DNA from: Treponema sp.
Lineage (GTDB): Bacteria; Spirochaetota; Spirochaetia; Treponematales; Treponemataceae
NCBI GenBank assembly: GCA_017962965.1
Contig: JAGCUI010000026.1
Span: forward strand, 62,001-126,000
Direction: 5' to 3'
DNA: 64,000 nucleotides
Shown: positions 14,036 through 23,298 of the stretch, in pieces
How positions within the stretch are numbered: the first letter of the stretch is position 1
How the letters are laid out: every line of letters starts with the position of its first letter
Program-made: the position numbers and the translations under genes
Notes under the pieces: model-generated
Told to the model about the DNA's origin: nothing
Seen by the model: the letters and a program-made list of their open reading frames with translations, nothing else
Database searches by the model: none

Positions 14036-15646
14036 ATGGCAAAATTTATTTTTGTAACCGGCGGTGTAGTTTCAGGTCTTGGAAAAGGAATTACAGCAGC
14101 AAGTCTTGGTCGTCTTTTAAAAGCTAGGGGTCTTAAGGTAACAAGTCAAAAATTAGATCCTTATATGAACGTAGACCCGGGAACAATGAGTCCTTTTCAG
14201 CACGGAGAAGTATTTGTAACAGACGACGGTGCCGAAACAGACTTGGACCTTGGTCACTACGAGCGTTTTATCGACGAAAATCTTACAAAATATTCAAACC
14301 TTACAAGCGGCCGTGTTTACTGGAACGTATTAAATAAAGAACGTCAGGGTGAATATTTAGGCCAGACAGTCCAGATTATTCCTCACGTAACAAACGAAAT
14401 CAAAGACTTTATCTTGAAAAACTCGCAGGAAGCATCCGGTCCAGACGGCAAAGTTCCTGATGTAAGTATTGTTGAAGTTGGCGGCACAATCGGTGATATC
14501 GAAAGTCAGCCGTTTTTGGAAGCAATCCGTCAGTTAGCCCTTGAAGTTGGAAGAAGAAACTGTCTTTTTATTCATGTTTGTCTTGTTCCTTATATCAGCG
14601 GATCTGATGAATATAAAAGTAAACCAACACAGCATTCTGTAAAAGAGCTCATGGCAGTAGGAATCCACCCGGATATTATTGTTGCCCGCTGCGACAAGGA
14701 AATTCCTGAAGATATTCGTAAAAAGATTTCTCTTTTCTGTAACGTTGGAGAAGACTGCGTAATCAATAATACAACCCTCCCTAGCCTGTACGAGGTTCCT
14801 TTAATGCTTCACGAGCAGAAAATGGATGATGTAGTTTGCAGGGAATTAGGACTTGAATCAAAAGCAGACTCAAAGGCACTTTCCGACTGGTCAAAAATGG
14901 TAGAAAGAATCCATTCAAGAAACGGAGAAATTAAAATTGCTCTTGTTGGAAAATACGTAAAGCTTCACGACTCATATTTGAGTATTGTTGAATCTTTAAA
15001 CCACGCAAGCTTTGTTGTTGGTAAAAAAGTTAAAATCATCTGGGTAGATTCAGATACAGTAACAGACGAAACAGCACCCGAAGTTTTTAAAGACTGTCAG
15101 GGAATTATTCTTCCAGGCGGCTTTGGTCACAGAGGTGTTGAAGGAATGGTTTGTTCATGCCGTTATGCCCGTACCCATAAGGTTCCTTATTTTGGAATCT
15201 GTCTTGGTATGCAGATTGCAGTCATAGAATTTGCACGCTCTGTTTTGGGTTATGCCGATGCCAACTCACGCGAATTTGACGAGCTTTGCGAACACCCTGT
15301 AATCGACCTTATGAAGGATCAGGAAGGCGTAATCAAAGGCGGAACAATGAGACTTGGAAGCTATCCATGTAAGGTTTTAAAGGGAAGTATACTCGAAAGA
15401 GCTTACGGAACAGACCACATAGACGAACGACACAGGCACCGCTATGAATTCAACAACGACTTCCGCGATGAGATGACTAAAGCGGGGCTTGTTATAAGCG
15501 GAACTTCTCCGGACAACAATCTTGTAGAGGCTGTGGAGGTTCAGGACCACTTTCATGTTGGCGTTCAGTTCCACCCGGAATTTAAATCCCGCCCTAATGC
15601 AGCAGGCCCGTTGTTCGTAGAATTTTTAAAATCTTGCGACAAATAG
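14036..15646 (+). CDS. pyrG: CTP synthase
   Basis: Converts UTP to CTP with glutamine as the nitrogen donor. The N-terminal synthetase domain starts [18 protein letters not shown], the C-terminal class I amidotransferase has its nucleophile in GICLGMQ, and VQFHPEF supplies the His/Glu pair. The start ATG at 14036 follows GAGGGG; an in-frame ATG at 13994 lies inside the leader hairpin and is rejected. At 536 aa it is normal for the family. It follows carB by 145 bases but has its own promoter and attenuator-like leader. With nadE-carA and carB it makes a cluster of nitrogen-consuming biosynthetic enzymes next to glutamine synthetase. Confidence 0.97.
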   Translation: MAKFIFVTGGVVSGLGKGITAASLGRLLKARGLKVTSQKLDPYMNVDPGTMSPFQHGEVFVTDDGAETDLDLGHYERFIDENLTKYSNLTSGRVYWNVLNKERQGEYLGQTVQIIPHVTNEIKDFILKNSQEASGPDGKVPDVSIVEVGGTIGDIESQPFLEAIRQLALEVGRRNCLFIHVCLVPYISGSDEYKSKPTQHSVKELMAVGIHPDIIVARCDKEIPEDIRKKISLFCNVGEDCVINNTTLPSLYEVPLMLHEQKMDDVVCRELGLESKADSKALSDWSKMVERIHSRNGEIKIALVGKYVKLHDSYLSIVESLNHASFVVGKKVKIIWVDSDTVTDETAPEVFKDCQGIILPGGFGHRGVEGMVCSCRYARTHKVPYFGICLGMQIAVIEFARSVLGYADANSREFDELCEHPVIDLMKDQEGVIKGGTMRLGSYPCKVLKGSILERAYGTDHIDERHRHRYEFNNDFRDEMTKAGLVISGTSPDNNLVEAVEVQDHFHVGVQFHPEFKSRPNAAGPLFVEFLKSCDK

Positions 15647-15664
15647 ATATTAATTCATAAAAAA

Positions 15665-15690
15665 ACATGTTAAAATAATCATGTCTTTTT
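15665..15690 (+). terminator. Weak hairpin and T-run between pyrG and glnA
   Basis: ACATG (15665-15669) pairs with CATGT (15680-15684) around an AT-rich loop, followed by C and five T. AAGGAG of the next gene begins at once. It is either a weak pyrG terminator or a minor version of the leader architecture seen upstream. The stem is short, so the call is uncertain. Confidence 0.4.
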
Positions 15691-15702
15691 AAGGAGTATT
15701 AA

Positions 15703-16869
15703 ATGTATACAAAAGAAGAAGTTTTGGATTTTATAGCTGAAGAAGATGTAAAATTTATCCGTCTTGCATTTTTTGATATTCACGGCAAGCAGAAAAATAT
15801 TTCCATAATGTCGAATCAGCTGGAAAAAGCATTTAAAAACGGAATCAGTTTTGATGCTTCTGCCATCTTAGGTTTTGAAACTCCTGAAAAATCTGATTTA
15901 TTTTTAGTACCGGACCCTTCAACCCTTTCCGTTATTCCATGGAGACCAAATACAGGAAAAGTTGTGCGTATGTTCTGTACTATCCAGAATCCGGACGGAA
16001 CACAGTACAAAAAAGACTGCCGCACTCTCCTTCAGAATGCCATCCAGGAATTAAAGGAAAAATGCAACTGTTCATTAAACATCGGCTCAGAAATAGAATT
16101 CTATCTTTTTAAGCTTGATGAAAACGGAGAAGCAACAGACCAGCCGTTCGACGAAGCAGGCTACATGGACATCGCTCCTGAGGATAAGGGTGAAAATATC
16201 CGCCGCGAAATCTGTTTTACACTTGAACAGATGGGCATTTTACCGGAAGCAAGCCACCACGAAGAAGGACCTGGCCAGAACGAAATTGATTTCCACTATT
16301 CAGACCCGATGACAGCCGCAGACAATGCAGAAACATTTAAATGGATTGTAAAAACAAAGGCAGCTTCTAGCGGATTACTTGCAGACTTTTCTCCAAAGCC
16401 TATTTTGAATAAACCTGGAAGCGGTTTCCACATCAATATTTCATGTTCAGATACTTCAAAAACAGACAATATTTTAGCCGGAATTTTAAAGCATGCCAAA
16501 GAAATGACTTATTACATGAACAATTCAGAAAATTCATATAATCGTCTTGGCGAAAATAAGGCTCCAAAATACATTTGCTGGGGTCCTGAAAACCGTACAA
16601 GCTACATCAGAATTCCTGCTACAAAAGAAACAAAACGTCTTGAATTACGCTCCGCAGATCCTGAATGTAACCCATACATTGTTTTCACTCTCATCATTCA
16701 TGCTGCAATCGATGGTATTCTTAATAATCTTTTACCACCGCCACCAGTTACTGCAGATTTAATGAAAGACGAAGAAACAAGTTATCTCGAAACCTTACCG
16801 GATACCTACGACAGCGCAAAACAGCTTGCAGAAGAAAGTGATTTTATTAAAAAGGTGCTTAAAAAATAA
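15703..16869 (+). CDS. glnA: Glutamine synthetase, short form
   Basis: Makes glutamine from glutamate, ammonia and ATP. The N-terminal beta-Grasp domain (FIRLAFFDIHGKQKNISI) precedes the catalytic domain with metal-ligand segments GSEIEFYLF, HHEEGPGQNEIDF and GSGFHINIS, then NRTSYIRIP and LELRSADPECNPY. The start ATG at 15703 has AAGGAG seven bases upstream. At 388 aa it is shorter than standard GSI enzymes (about 440-470), mainly at the C-terminus, and I see no typical adenylylation-site segment. That suggests control by other means, such as the ANTAR regulator 11 bases downstream. It belongs to the GS family beyond doubt; that it is the main assimilatory enzyme is inferred. Confidence 0.9.
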   Translation: MYTKEEVLDFIAEEDVKFIRLAFFDIHGKQKNISIMSNQLEKAFKNGISFDASAILGFETPEKSDLFLVPDPSTLSVIPWRPNTGKVVRMFCTIQNPDGTQYKKDCRTLLQNAIQELKEKCNCSLNIGSEIEFYLFKLDENGEATDQPFDEAGYMDIAPEDKGENIRREICFTLEQMGILPEASHHEEGPGQNEIDFHYSDPMTAADNAETFKWIVKTKAASSGLLADFSPKPILNKPGSGFHINISCSDTSKTDNILAGILKHAKEMTYYMNNSENSYNRLGENKAPKYICWGPENRTSYIRIPATKETKRLELRSADPECNPYIVFTLIIHAAIDGILNNLLPPPPVTADLMKDEETSYLETLPDTYDSAKQLAEESDFIKKVLKK

Positions 16870-16880
16870 AGAGAAACTAA

Positions 16881-17447
16881 ATGGCCGAAGATTCACACAG
16901 CGTTCTTGTTGTAACCAAAGATTCCAAGATTCTCTCCCAGCTCAGCGTTATGCTTATGGCACCTATGTTTGAATTAAATTCATCCAAGGATTTTAACGAA
17001 GCCAGAAGACTTTGCTCAGAACGCATTTACAACATCATCATCGTGGATTATTCCGAAGGCGAAGGCGTTGATTTTGCCATAGACATCTCTTCTTCTTCCA
17101 GCACAATTTTGCTTTTAGTTCCAAACCAGCATTTTGACCAGATAAGTTACCGTGTAGAATCCTTTGGTGTTTTAACCATCACTTCACCATTCGACCAGTT
17201 CTATTTTTACAACATGATTAAAATAGCCATTGCAGTTCAATACAAGGTCCAGATTCTTTCGAGCCAGACAATCAAATTAAAAAACAAGATGGAAGAAATC
17301 AGACTTGTAAACCGTGCCAAGCTCATCATCATGCAAAAAAAATCCCTCTCCGAAGAAGACGCCCACCACTACATCGAAAAACAAGCCATGGACCGCTCCA
17401 TGAAAAAAATCGATGTCGCAAATGAAATAATTAATACTTTAAGCTAA
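16881..17447 (+). CDS. ANTAR-domain RNA-binding antiterminator, NitR/NasT-like
   Basis: 188 aa. Residues 1-120 form a receiver-like domain with a possible phospho-acceptor in IIIVDYSEG (D56), but the paired N-terminal acids and the conserved lysine are missing, so it is degenerate. A coiled-coil stretch leads to an ANTAR domain (about 130-188): RAKLIIMQKKSLSEEDAHHY and EKQAMDRSMKKIDVANEI match the family's three-helix pattern. ANTAR proteins suppress terminators by binding tandem hairpins in mRNA leaders, and glnA-nitR pairs are known in clostridia. It lies 11 bases after glnA, so cotranscription is likely. Several upstream operons have leader terminators, but a standard paired-hexaloop target was not found by eye. 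Confidence 0.85.
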   Translation: MAEDSHSVLVVTKDSKILSQLSVMLMAPMFELNSSKDFNEARRLCSERIYNIIIVDYSEGEGVDFAIDISSSSSTILLLVPNQHFDQISYRVESFGVLTITSPFDQFYFYNMIKIAIAVQYKVQILSSQTIKLKNKMEEIRLVNRAKLIIMQKKSLSEEDAHHYIEKQAMDRSMKKIDVANEIINTLS

Positions 17448-17471
17448 ATAATTCTTTTCGACCGTAAAAAT

Positions 17472-20400
17472 CTATAAAAGCTCGCTCAATTTCTCTCTGA
17501 TAAATTCAGACTTTTCTTTTAAGCCAATCTGGCCAAGTTTTATGAAGATTACGTTCGGGTACTGAGGATTTAGCTTGATTGTGCTTGGATTTTTCTGGAT
17601 GAGCTTTAAAATTTTGTCGATTGATAAAGTTGTGTTCTGCATAAATTCGATTCTAACTTCACCCTTATGCTCTTTAATCGAGCTGATGCTGAGTTTTTTA
17701 CATATAATGCGGATTTCTGCAAGAGCCAGAAGACTCGAAACTTCATCCGGAATAGGACCAAATCTGTCTGATAATTCTGAAAGTACTGCATCAAATTCAG
17801 GCTCTGTTGTAACGGCTGCAATCTTTTTGTAGATTTCCATCTTAATCTGTGGATTTGTAACATAGGTGTCCGGAATAAAGCCTGTGTATTCAAGCTCCAT
17901 CAAAACATCATCCTGAGCCTTGTATTCTTTGTCTGCAGTAAGTTTTTCTACGGCTTCGTTCAAAAGCTTTACATATAAATCAAAACCAACAGCATAAACA
18001 TCACCCGACTGGTCTCTTCCCAAAAGATTTCCGGCCCCTCGAATTTCCATATCCTTCATGGCAATCTTAAATCCGCTTCCAAGTTCAGTAAAATCGTTGA
18101 TTACCTGAAGACGCTTCATTGCAACCTCAGAAAGAGCCTTATTTTCAGGATACAAAAGATATGCATACGCCTGTCTGTCGCTTCTTCCAACACGGCCTCT
18201 GAGCTGATAAAGCTGGGAAACACCATACATGTCGGCACGGTCGATAATAATTGTATTTACGTTCGGAATATCAATACCGTTTTCGATGATTGTTGTGGCA
18301 ATAAGAACATGAAAGCCGCCCATTTTAAAGCGATGGAAAATATCATCCAACTGTGTGCTTGTCATCTGGCCGTGAGCCACATCAACCAAACATTCAGGAC
18401 AGATTTGTTCAACCCTTGTGCGAACTTCCATCAAGGATTCAACCCTGTTATGAAGATAGAAAATCTGTCCTCCGCGTTCCAATTCTCTTCTGATTGCAGT
18501 ACAAACCTTATCGTCTGAATATTCATCAATTACAGTCTCAATTGGCTGGCGGTTTTGAGGAGGTGTTGTTAAAAGACTCATATCACGGATTTTTACCATG
18601 CTCATATGAAGGGTTCTAGGAATCGGAGTTGCAGACATGGTAAGACAGTCAATATTGTTCTTCATTTCCTTAAGCTTTTCCTTGTCTTTAACGCCGAATC
18701 TCTGCTCTTCGTCTATAATCATGAGTCCCAGGTTCTTAAAAATAACATCCTTCTGGATAATCCTGTGAGTTCCGATTAAAATATCAACTTCGCCGCTTGC
18801 AAGCTTAGAAATAATCTTTTTCTGCTGAGCCGGTGCTACAAATCTTGAAAGCCTTTCGATTTTTACCGGGAAATTCTTAAAGCGTTCCTTACAGGTTTCA
18901 AAATGCTGTTCTGCAAGAATGGTTGTTGGGGCCAAAAATGCTACCTGTTTTCCGCCCATAACTGCTTTAAAAGCCGCACGCATTGCAATTTCAGTCTTTC
19001 CGTAACCTACATCACCGCAGATAAGACGGTCCATCGGCACAGGTTTTTCCATATCTTTTTTGATTTCTTCTGTAACAACAACCTGATCCGGTGTATCTTC
19101 GTAAGGAAAAGCCGCTTCGAATGCTGCCTGCCACTCAGTTTCCTTTGGAAATGCAAAACCCACAGAGGCTTTTCTTCTTGAATAAAGGGCAATCAGCTTT
19201 TGAGCAATGTCTTCTACAGCCTGTTTTACCTTGTTTTTTCTGTTTTCCCACGACTTACTTCCGATTATATCAAGTCTAGGCTTTTCACCTTCATTTCCGA
19301 TATAACGCTGAACTAGGTTTACCTGCTCAATCGGCACAAATGCGTAATCTTCGTTGGCATATTCCAGCTTGATATAGTCGCGCTCGTTTCCCATGGATTT
19401 TATGCGTTCAATTCCATGGAATTTTCCAATACCGTAATTTACATGAACAACATAATCACCCGGGCTCAATTCAACAAAGGTATCGATTACCTGACTCTTT
19501 GCCTTACTCAAACTCTTTGGAACATACTTTCTGCGCCCGAAAATCTCATTTTCCTGAATAACAATGAGCTTTAAAGATGGCACACTAAAGCCTGCAGAAA
19601 TCGCCTGAGGAATAAGATTTACAGGCTTTAACTTTTCGTTTTCAACCTCGGTATAGGCTTTAAAAATTTCGTTTATACGTAAAAGCTGGTTTTCGTTGTC
19701 TGCAAAAATAAAGATGTTCCAGCCGTCATTCTGAAGCTTTTCAAGCTCTTCCTTCATAAAATTGATGTTACCAAAGAAGCTTCTGGCCGGTTCACATTCA
19801 AATTTTATGCTGTTTTCATCAGGAAATGTTCTAAAAAGTAGACATCTTAAGGATTTTTCTAGCAAATTCTCGAACTTAAAAAGGCTCATTTCAGGCGGAA
19901 GCACCGGTAACTCTTCTCTTGTACGTCTGTACATTCCGTTGTATTCACGATCTATTGTAAGCTGTCCGTTTATAAGCTTGTCGTAGTCGTAATAAAAAAC
20001 AAAGGTATTTTTTTCAAGATAATCAAGAATTGTGTAGGTTTTATCAAAAGCAAGATTATAGAAAAACTCTTCTCCTTCGCATTCAAATCTTGTTTTTAAT
20101 TCACTAAGCATACGCTCTTTTACTTCGAGTGCTGCCTCTGTAAAAGGAAGATGAACACCTTCTTTACTTATATCCTCGTGTAAAGCAGTTTTTTGATATT
20201 CATCAAGCTTTTTACTAACCTTTTCTATAAGCTCTTCCGTCCAGATAATTTCTTTCATAGGATAAAAAAGTACGTTTTCTTTTGAGCTTAAAGTTACCTG
20301 GCTTATTACATCAAAGGTTTTAATAGACTGAATTTCATCAAAGTCAAAAATGATACGGGTAGCGTTTTCATCAAGCGGTAAAAAGATATCAAGTACTTCT

Positions 20401-21050
20401 CCACGCAGACTGAACTCTCCTCTTACTCCAACCTTTGAAACTCTTGTGTATCCGAGTCTTGTTAATTTTTCTGCAATTTTTACAGTATCAAGGCTGTCTT
20501 TTACTTTTAAACCAAAGCTGTTTTCGTTTACATAACCAGGCGGTGGAAGCGGTGTTAAAAAAGATCTTTGAGTGATTATGTAAATTGTATTTTCTTTTTT
20601 TAAGACCGAAAGATTATTTTTCTGATTTAATTTTGAAAGAACTCCGGCTCTTTTTCCAAAGATAATTGAGCCTTTTGCAGCAGGCCTGTAAGGAACTGAA
20701 CCCCATGAAGGAAAGATGATAATTTCTGCTTCGGGAAAGACTGTTTTTAAATCCTGGGCGATATTATTTGCTTCATATTCGGTTGGTACAACAATCAAAA
20801 GATTATTGGAAATTGTGTTATATTCAGGCGAACTTTTACTTGAATTACTGTACTGAATAGCCTGCATATTCTTGTAATATATTGAATTACAAAAGTTGTT
20901 TACAAAATATGAAAACATTGCTCCCTGTAAACCTTCAATGCTGGCTCTGATTTTCTGGCCTTCATTTGAAGCTGTAATTTTTGAGAGACAATCCTTTAAT
21001 TCCTTCCAATTTGATAGTAAATTATTTACAGAAGATGATAATGATTTCAT
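17472..21050 (-). CDS. mfd: Transcription-repair coupling factor
   Basis: DNA translocase that removes RNA polymerase stalled at lesions and recruits UvrA. The 1192-aa protein is full length: UvrB-like N-terminal region, RNA-polymerase-interacting domain (GDYVVHVNYGIGKFHGIERI), SF2 motor with Walker A GDVGYGKTE and Walker B IIDEEQRFG, SATPIPRTL, the RGRVGRSDRQAYAYLL motif and a C-terminal TRCF domain (EYTGFIPDTYV onward). It converges with the ANTAR gene (24 bases apart) and diverges from a secreted-protein gene. The start at 21050 has no strong Shine-Dalgarno. Confidence 0.97.
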   Translation of the reverse strand: MKSLSSSVNNLLSNWKELKDCLSKITASNEGQKIRASIEGLQGAMFSYFVNNFCNSIYYKNMQAIQYSNSSKSSPEYNTISNNLLIVVPTEYEANNIAQDLKTVFPEAEIIIFPSWGSVPYRPAAKGSIIFGKRAGVLSKLNQKNNLSVLKKENTIYIITQRSFLTPLPPPGYVNENSFGLKVKDSLDTVKIAEKLTRLGYTRVSKVGVRGEFSLRGEVLDIFLPLDENATRIIFDFDEIQSIKTFDVISQVTLSSKENVLFYPMKEIIWTEELIEKVSKKLDEYQKTALHEDISKEGVHLPFTEAALEVKERMLSELKTRFECEGEEFFYNLAFDKTYTILDYLEKNTFVFYYDYDKLINGQLTIDREYNGMYRRTREELPVLPPEMSLFKFENLLEKSLRCLLFRTFPDENSIKFECEPARSFFGNINFMKEELEKLQNDGWNIFIFADNENQLLRINEIFKAYTEVENEKLKPVNLIPQAISAGFSVPSLKLIVIQENEIFGRRKYVPKSLSKAKSQVIDTFVELSPGDYVVHVNYGIGKFHGIERIKSMGNERDYIKLEYANEDYAFVPIEQVNLVQRYIGNEGEKPRLDIIGSKSWENRKNKVKQAVEDIAQKLIALYSRRKASVGFAFPKETEWQAAFEAAFPYEDTPDQVVVTEEIKKDMEKPVPMDRLICGDVGYGKTEIAMRAAFKAVMGGKQVAFLAPTTILAEQHFETCKERFKNFPVKIERLSRFVAPAQQKKIISKLASGEVDILIGTHRIIQKDVIFKNLGLMIIDEEQRFGVKDKEKLKEMKNNIDCLTMSATPIPRTLHMSMVKIRDMSLLTTPPQNRQPIETVIDEYSDDKVCTAIRRELERGGQIFYLHNRVESLMEVRTRVEQICPECLVDVAHGQMTSTQLDDIFHRFKMGGFHVLIATTIIENGIDIPNVNTIIIDRADMYGVSQLYQLRGRVGRSDRQAYAYLLYPENKALSEVAMKRLQVINDFTELGSGFKIAMKDMEIRGAGNLLGRDQSGDVYAVGFDLYVKLLNEAVEKLTADKEYKAQDDVLMELEYTGFIPDTYVTNPQIKMEIYKKIAAVTTEPEFDAVLSELSDRFGPIPDEVSSLLALAEIRIICKKLSISSIKEHKGEVRIEFMQNTTLSIDKILKLIQKNPSTIKLNPQYPNVIFIKLGQIGLKEKSEFIREKLSELL

Positions 21051-21106
21051 ACAATTTTACCGAAAATATAAGTAGAAAAAGATAAATTTTATTTAAGGAG
21101 ATTATT

Positions 21107-22078
21107 TTGAAAATCCGTAAATTTATTCCAATTATAGCAATTATTTTTGCTTTTGCACAGACAGGTTTTTCACTTGATAATAACGATTTTTCCAACGCTT
21201 CTGTTTCAATAAGATATTCAAATCGTTCAATTTACTACCCTGGTGATGCAGAAGAAAATCCTGTAATGGTTCACATCACAATCAGAAACAATGGAGTTGA
21301 AACTCTCAGATTCAAGCTTGCAGACGACAGAGCATTCAGCCTTGATTTTGATGCATATACAGTTAAAAACAAAAAGCTTAGTCAGACTTCAAACATCATA
21401 GAAAAGCGCACAACAAATCAGACTGTATACTTCCGTGAAATTGCTCTTGAAAGCGGTGAAGAATACTCCTTTGTAGAAAACCTCAAGGAATACCTTACAA
21501 TCGAAGAGCCTTCGGTTTATTACCTTGAACTCACCTTCTACCCTGAATTATATAAATCAAAAAGAACAACTCTTAAGTCAAACAGATTAACTTTAGATGT
21601 TAGACCAAGTCCTTCTTCAAGCTCTTCAAACTACATTCCTGTTAGAGAAGAATCAGCAGAAATCTTAAAGCAGGAAATGCTTGCTCCGGATAAGGTTGTA
21701 GAACAGACAATTTTGGCACGCCAGAAATCTTTATGGGATGAATACTTCCTCTACATCGACGTAGAATCTTTACTCAAGCGCAACAAGAGTTTAAAGAACA
21801 AATACATCACAGTTTCTGCAGAAGAAAGAGAAAGAATGATTCAGGCTTACAAAGCAGACTTAATGCAAAACAGAATCGACAACGACATTATTGCAGTACC
21901 TGAAAAATATCAGATTGTAAAAACAACCTACTCTCCTACAGAAGGAACAGTAGTTGTATACGAATGGTTCAAATATCCAACCTTCAGCGAAAAGAAGAGC
22001 TATACTTACAAGCTCCGCCAGAGAGAAGGAATCTGGATTATTTATGATTATGTTGTTCAAAACCTGGGAACTGAGTAA
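21107..22078 (+). CDS. Secreted protein of unknown function, TTG start
   Basis: 323 aa with a clear signal peptide (hydrophobic core FIPIIAIIFAFAQTGFS). The N-terminal half looks like a beta-sandwich of the kind found in proteinase-inhibitor or Ig-like folds (SIRYSNRSIYYPGD, then VMVHITIRNNGVETLRFKL). A Ser-rich linker leads to a charged helical part and a C-terminal beta region (GTVVVYEWFKYP, WIIYDYVV). The start is TTG at 21107, chosen because AAGGAG lies six bases upstream and the signal peptide begins there. Its stop overlaps the next ATG by one base (TAATG), so it is coupled to the receiver-like gene. No catalytic motif is recognised; it is probably periplasmic. Confidence 0.8.
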   Translation: MKIRKFIPIIAIIFAFAQTGFSLDNNDFSNASVSIRYSNRSIYYPGDAEENPVMVHITIRNNGVETLRFKLADDRAFSLDFDAYTVKNKKLSQTSNIIEKRTTNQTVYFREIALESGEEYSFVENLKEYLTIEEPSVYYLELTFYPELYKSKRTTLKSNRLTLDVRPSPSSSSSNYIPVREESAEILKQEMLAPDKVVEQTILARQKSLWDEYFLYIDVESLLKRNKSLKNKYITVSAEERERMIQAYKADLMQNRIDNDIIAVPEKYQIVKTTYSPTEGTVVVYEWFKYPTFSEKKSYTYKLRQREGIWIIYDYVVQNLGTE

Positions 22079-22770
22079 TGAAAGCTCTTATTATTTCTGA
22101 TGATACATCTACAATCTGCCGTCTCGACGATTTTCTTACAAAACAGGGCTTTGGAACCATTATTTACAGATGGCTCTTAAAGGCTCTTGATAACATCGAA
22201 GAAATCCGTCCTGACTGCGTAATTGTAAGCTCTTCTGAATACCCTCGCCACTGGAAAACCTTAGTACAGTTTTTAAAAAGCGGCATTGGTGGTAACAAAA
22301 TCGGAATCTATCTTTACGAACCTAAAGCACTTGATGAAGATGATCAGAAAAAAGCTGTAGCATTGGGAGTAACAGGTTACATCACAAGTCTTGAAGAATC
22401 AGAATTAGAAAAAACTGCCTTAAGCATCCAGAACTTTTTTGGTAAAAACAAGATTGAAAATCAGATTATTACAACAGAAAATGAAATCAAAAATAAAGAA
22501 AATATTGAGCCTTTAAGCGGTACAGGTCATATTCTCTTTACAAATCCTGTTTCCCATAAGTTTGTAAAAGGCACTTATTTTGATAAAAACGAAAAACAGA
22601 TTACCGTAAAATTAGACTTTGATGAAGATATTAAAGATATGTCTATCAAAACCCTTGTTCCTGAATTCACCTATTTCTACGGAAACGAAAGCACAAGCGT
22701 TGAATGCAGACTCAAGGAAATTTTAGACATTAACGGCGAACAGCTGGTAATTTTCAGCATAGAAAACTAA
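22078..22770 (+). CDS. Receiver-like protein with C-terminal PilZ-like domain
   Basis: 230 aa. Residues 1-120 have the alternating hydrophobic pattern of a response-regulator receiver (MKALIISDDTSTICRLDDFL, then DCVIVSSSE) with a DD pair near residue 8, but serine replaces the usual phosphorylated aspartate, so phosphotransfer is unlikely. About residues 155-230 form a small beta domain (GTYFDKNEKQITVKLDF) that may be a divergent PilZ fold; the RxxxR and DxSxxG signatures are not evident. It is translationally coupled to the secreted-protein gene before it and is followed after one base by the zinc-ribbon gene. A signalling or scaffold role is inferred. Confidence 0.65.
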   Translation: MKALIISDDTSTICRLDDFLTKQGFGTIIYRWLLKALDNIEEIRPDCVIVSSSEYPRHWKTLVQFLKSGIGGNKIGIYLYEPKALDEDDQKKAVALGVTGYITSLEESELEKTALSIQNFFGKNKIENQIITTENEIKNKENIEPLSGTGHILFTNPVSHKFVKGTYFDKNEKQITVKLDFDEDIKDMSIKTLVPEFTYFYGNESTSVECRLKEILDINGEQLVIFSIEN

Positions 22771-22771
22771 T

Positions 22772-23155
22772 ATGAGAAAAGTAAAAGAAGAAAAACAGGC
22801 AAAATTTTTCTGTGAAAGCTGTGGTGCAGAGGTAAAACCAAACGCAAGAGTATGCACCTACTGCGGAAAATTCTTTTCATCTGTTCGCTGTCCCCGCTGC
22901 GGAATGACAGGTAATACCCAGGATTTTAAAAGCGGCTGTCCTTCATGCGGATATGCAGTAATTCCAGGTAAAAACTTTTATGCTAACGGAAAAAACTCAG
23001 GCTCATTAAACGGCTCTTCAAATAAAAATATCCTTTCAAGAATCTTTTTTAATAAAAACAAGACCACAAACTCAGAAAGCCTTCCCTTCTGGATTTATGC
23101 TGTATGCATCACTGTCCTTGCTCTTTGTGTGGGCGGAATCTACAGCTGTCTGTAA
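22772..23155 (+). CDS. Zinc-ribbon membrane protein
   Basis: 127 aa. The N-terminal half carries double zinc-ribbon CxxC pairs (FFCESCGAEV with VCTYCGKFF; VRCPRCGM with GCPSCGYAV). A Gly/Ser/Asn-rich linker follows, and a single C-terminal transmembrane helix (FWIYAVCITVLALCVGGIY) anchors it with only a few residues beyond. It is the last gene of a three-gene unit with the secreted and receiver-like proteins. The tRNA-Leu promoter overlaps its end. Proteins of this shape are often adaptors; the function is unknown. Confidence 0.7.
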   Translation: MRKVKEEKQAKFFCESCGAEVKPNARVCTYCGKFFSSVRCPRCGMTGNTQDFKSGCPSCGYAVIPGKNFYANGKNSGSLNGSSNKNILSRIFFNKNKTTNSESLPFWIYAVCITVLALCVGGIYSCL

Positions 23156-23184
23156 TTGACTAAGCATTCATAATTATGTAAAAT
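23156..23184 (+). promoter_or_regulatory. Sigma-70 promoter of tRNA-Leu
   Basis: TTGACT (23156-23161) and TAAAAT (23179-23184) are 17 bases apart, starting immediately after the stop codon of the zinc-ribbon gene. The predicted start is near 23191, nine bases before the mature tRNA 5' end. Confidence 0.7.
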
Positions 23185-23199
23185 ATTTTTGTAATTTTT

Positions 23200-23283
23200 G
23201 CCCGGATGGCGGAACTGGTAGACGCGCTTGGTTCAGGTCCAAGTGAAAGCAATTTCATAGGAGTTCAAGTCTCCTTTCGGGTA
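23200..23283 (+). tRNA. tRNA-Leu(CAG)
   Basis: An 84-base class II tRNA. The acceptor GCCCGGA pairs with TTCGGGT (ends G-T), followed by discriminator A. The D-arm contains AACTGGTAGACGC. The anticodon stem CTTGG/CCAAG encloses loop TTCAGGT with anticodon CAG (23234-23236), reading CUG. A leucine-type variable arm precedes the T-arm AGGAG/CTCCT with loop TTCAAGT. CCA is not encoded. Confidence 0.95.
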
Positions 23284-23298
23284 ATCTTTTCTTTTTAA

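Noticed and set aside
13937-14036. Bacillus-type pyrG control by reiterative G addition
   Set aside because: The predicted transcript start is A/T-rich with no GGGC start and no pyrimidine-rich arm positioned to pair with added G.
3148-14036. Canonical ANTAR target sites in the nadE, carB and pyrG leaders
   Set aside because: Each leader has room for only one hairpin, and none shows two stems with A-N-N-G-N-N loops.
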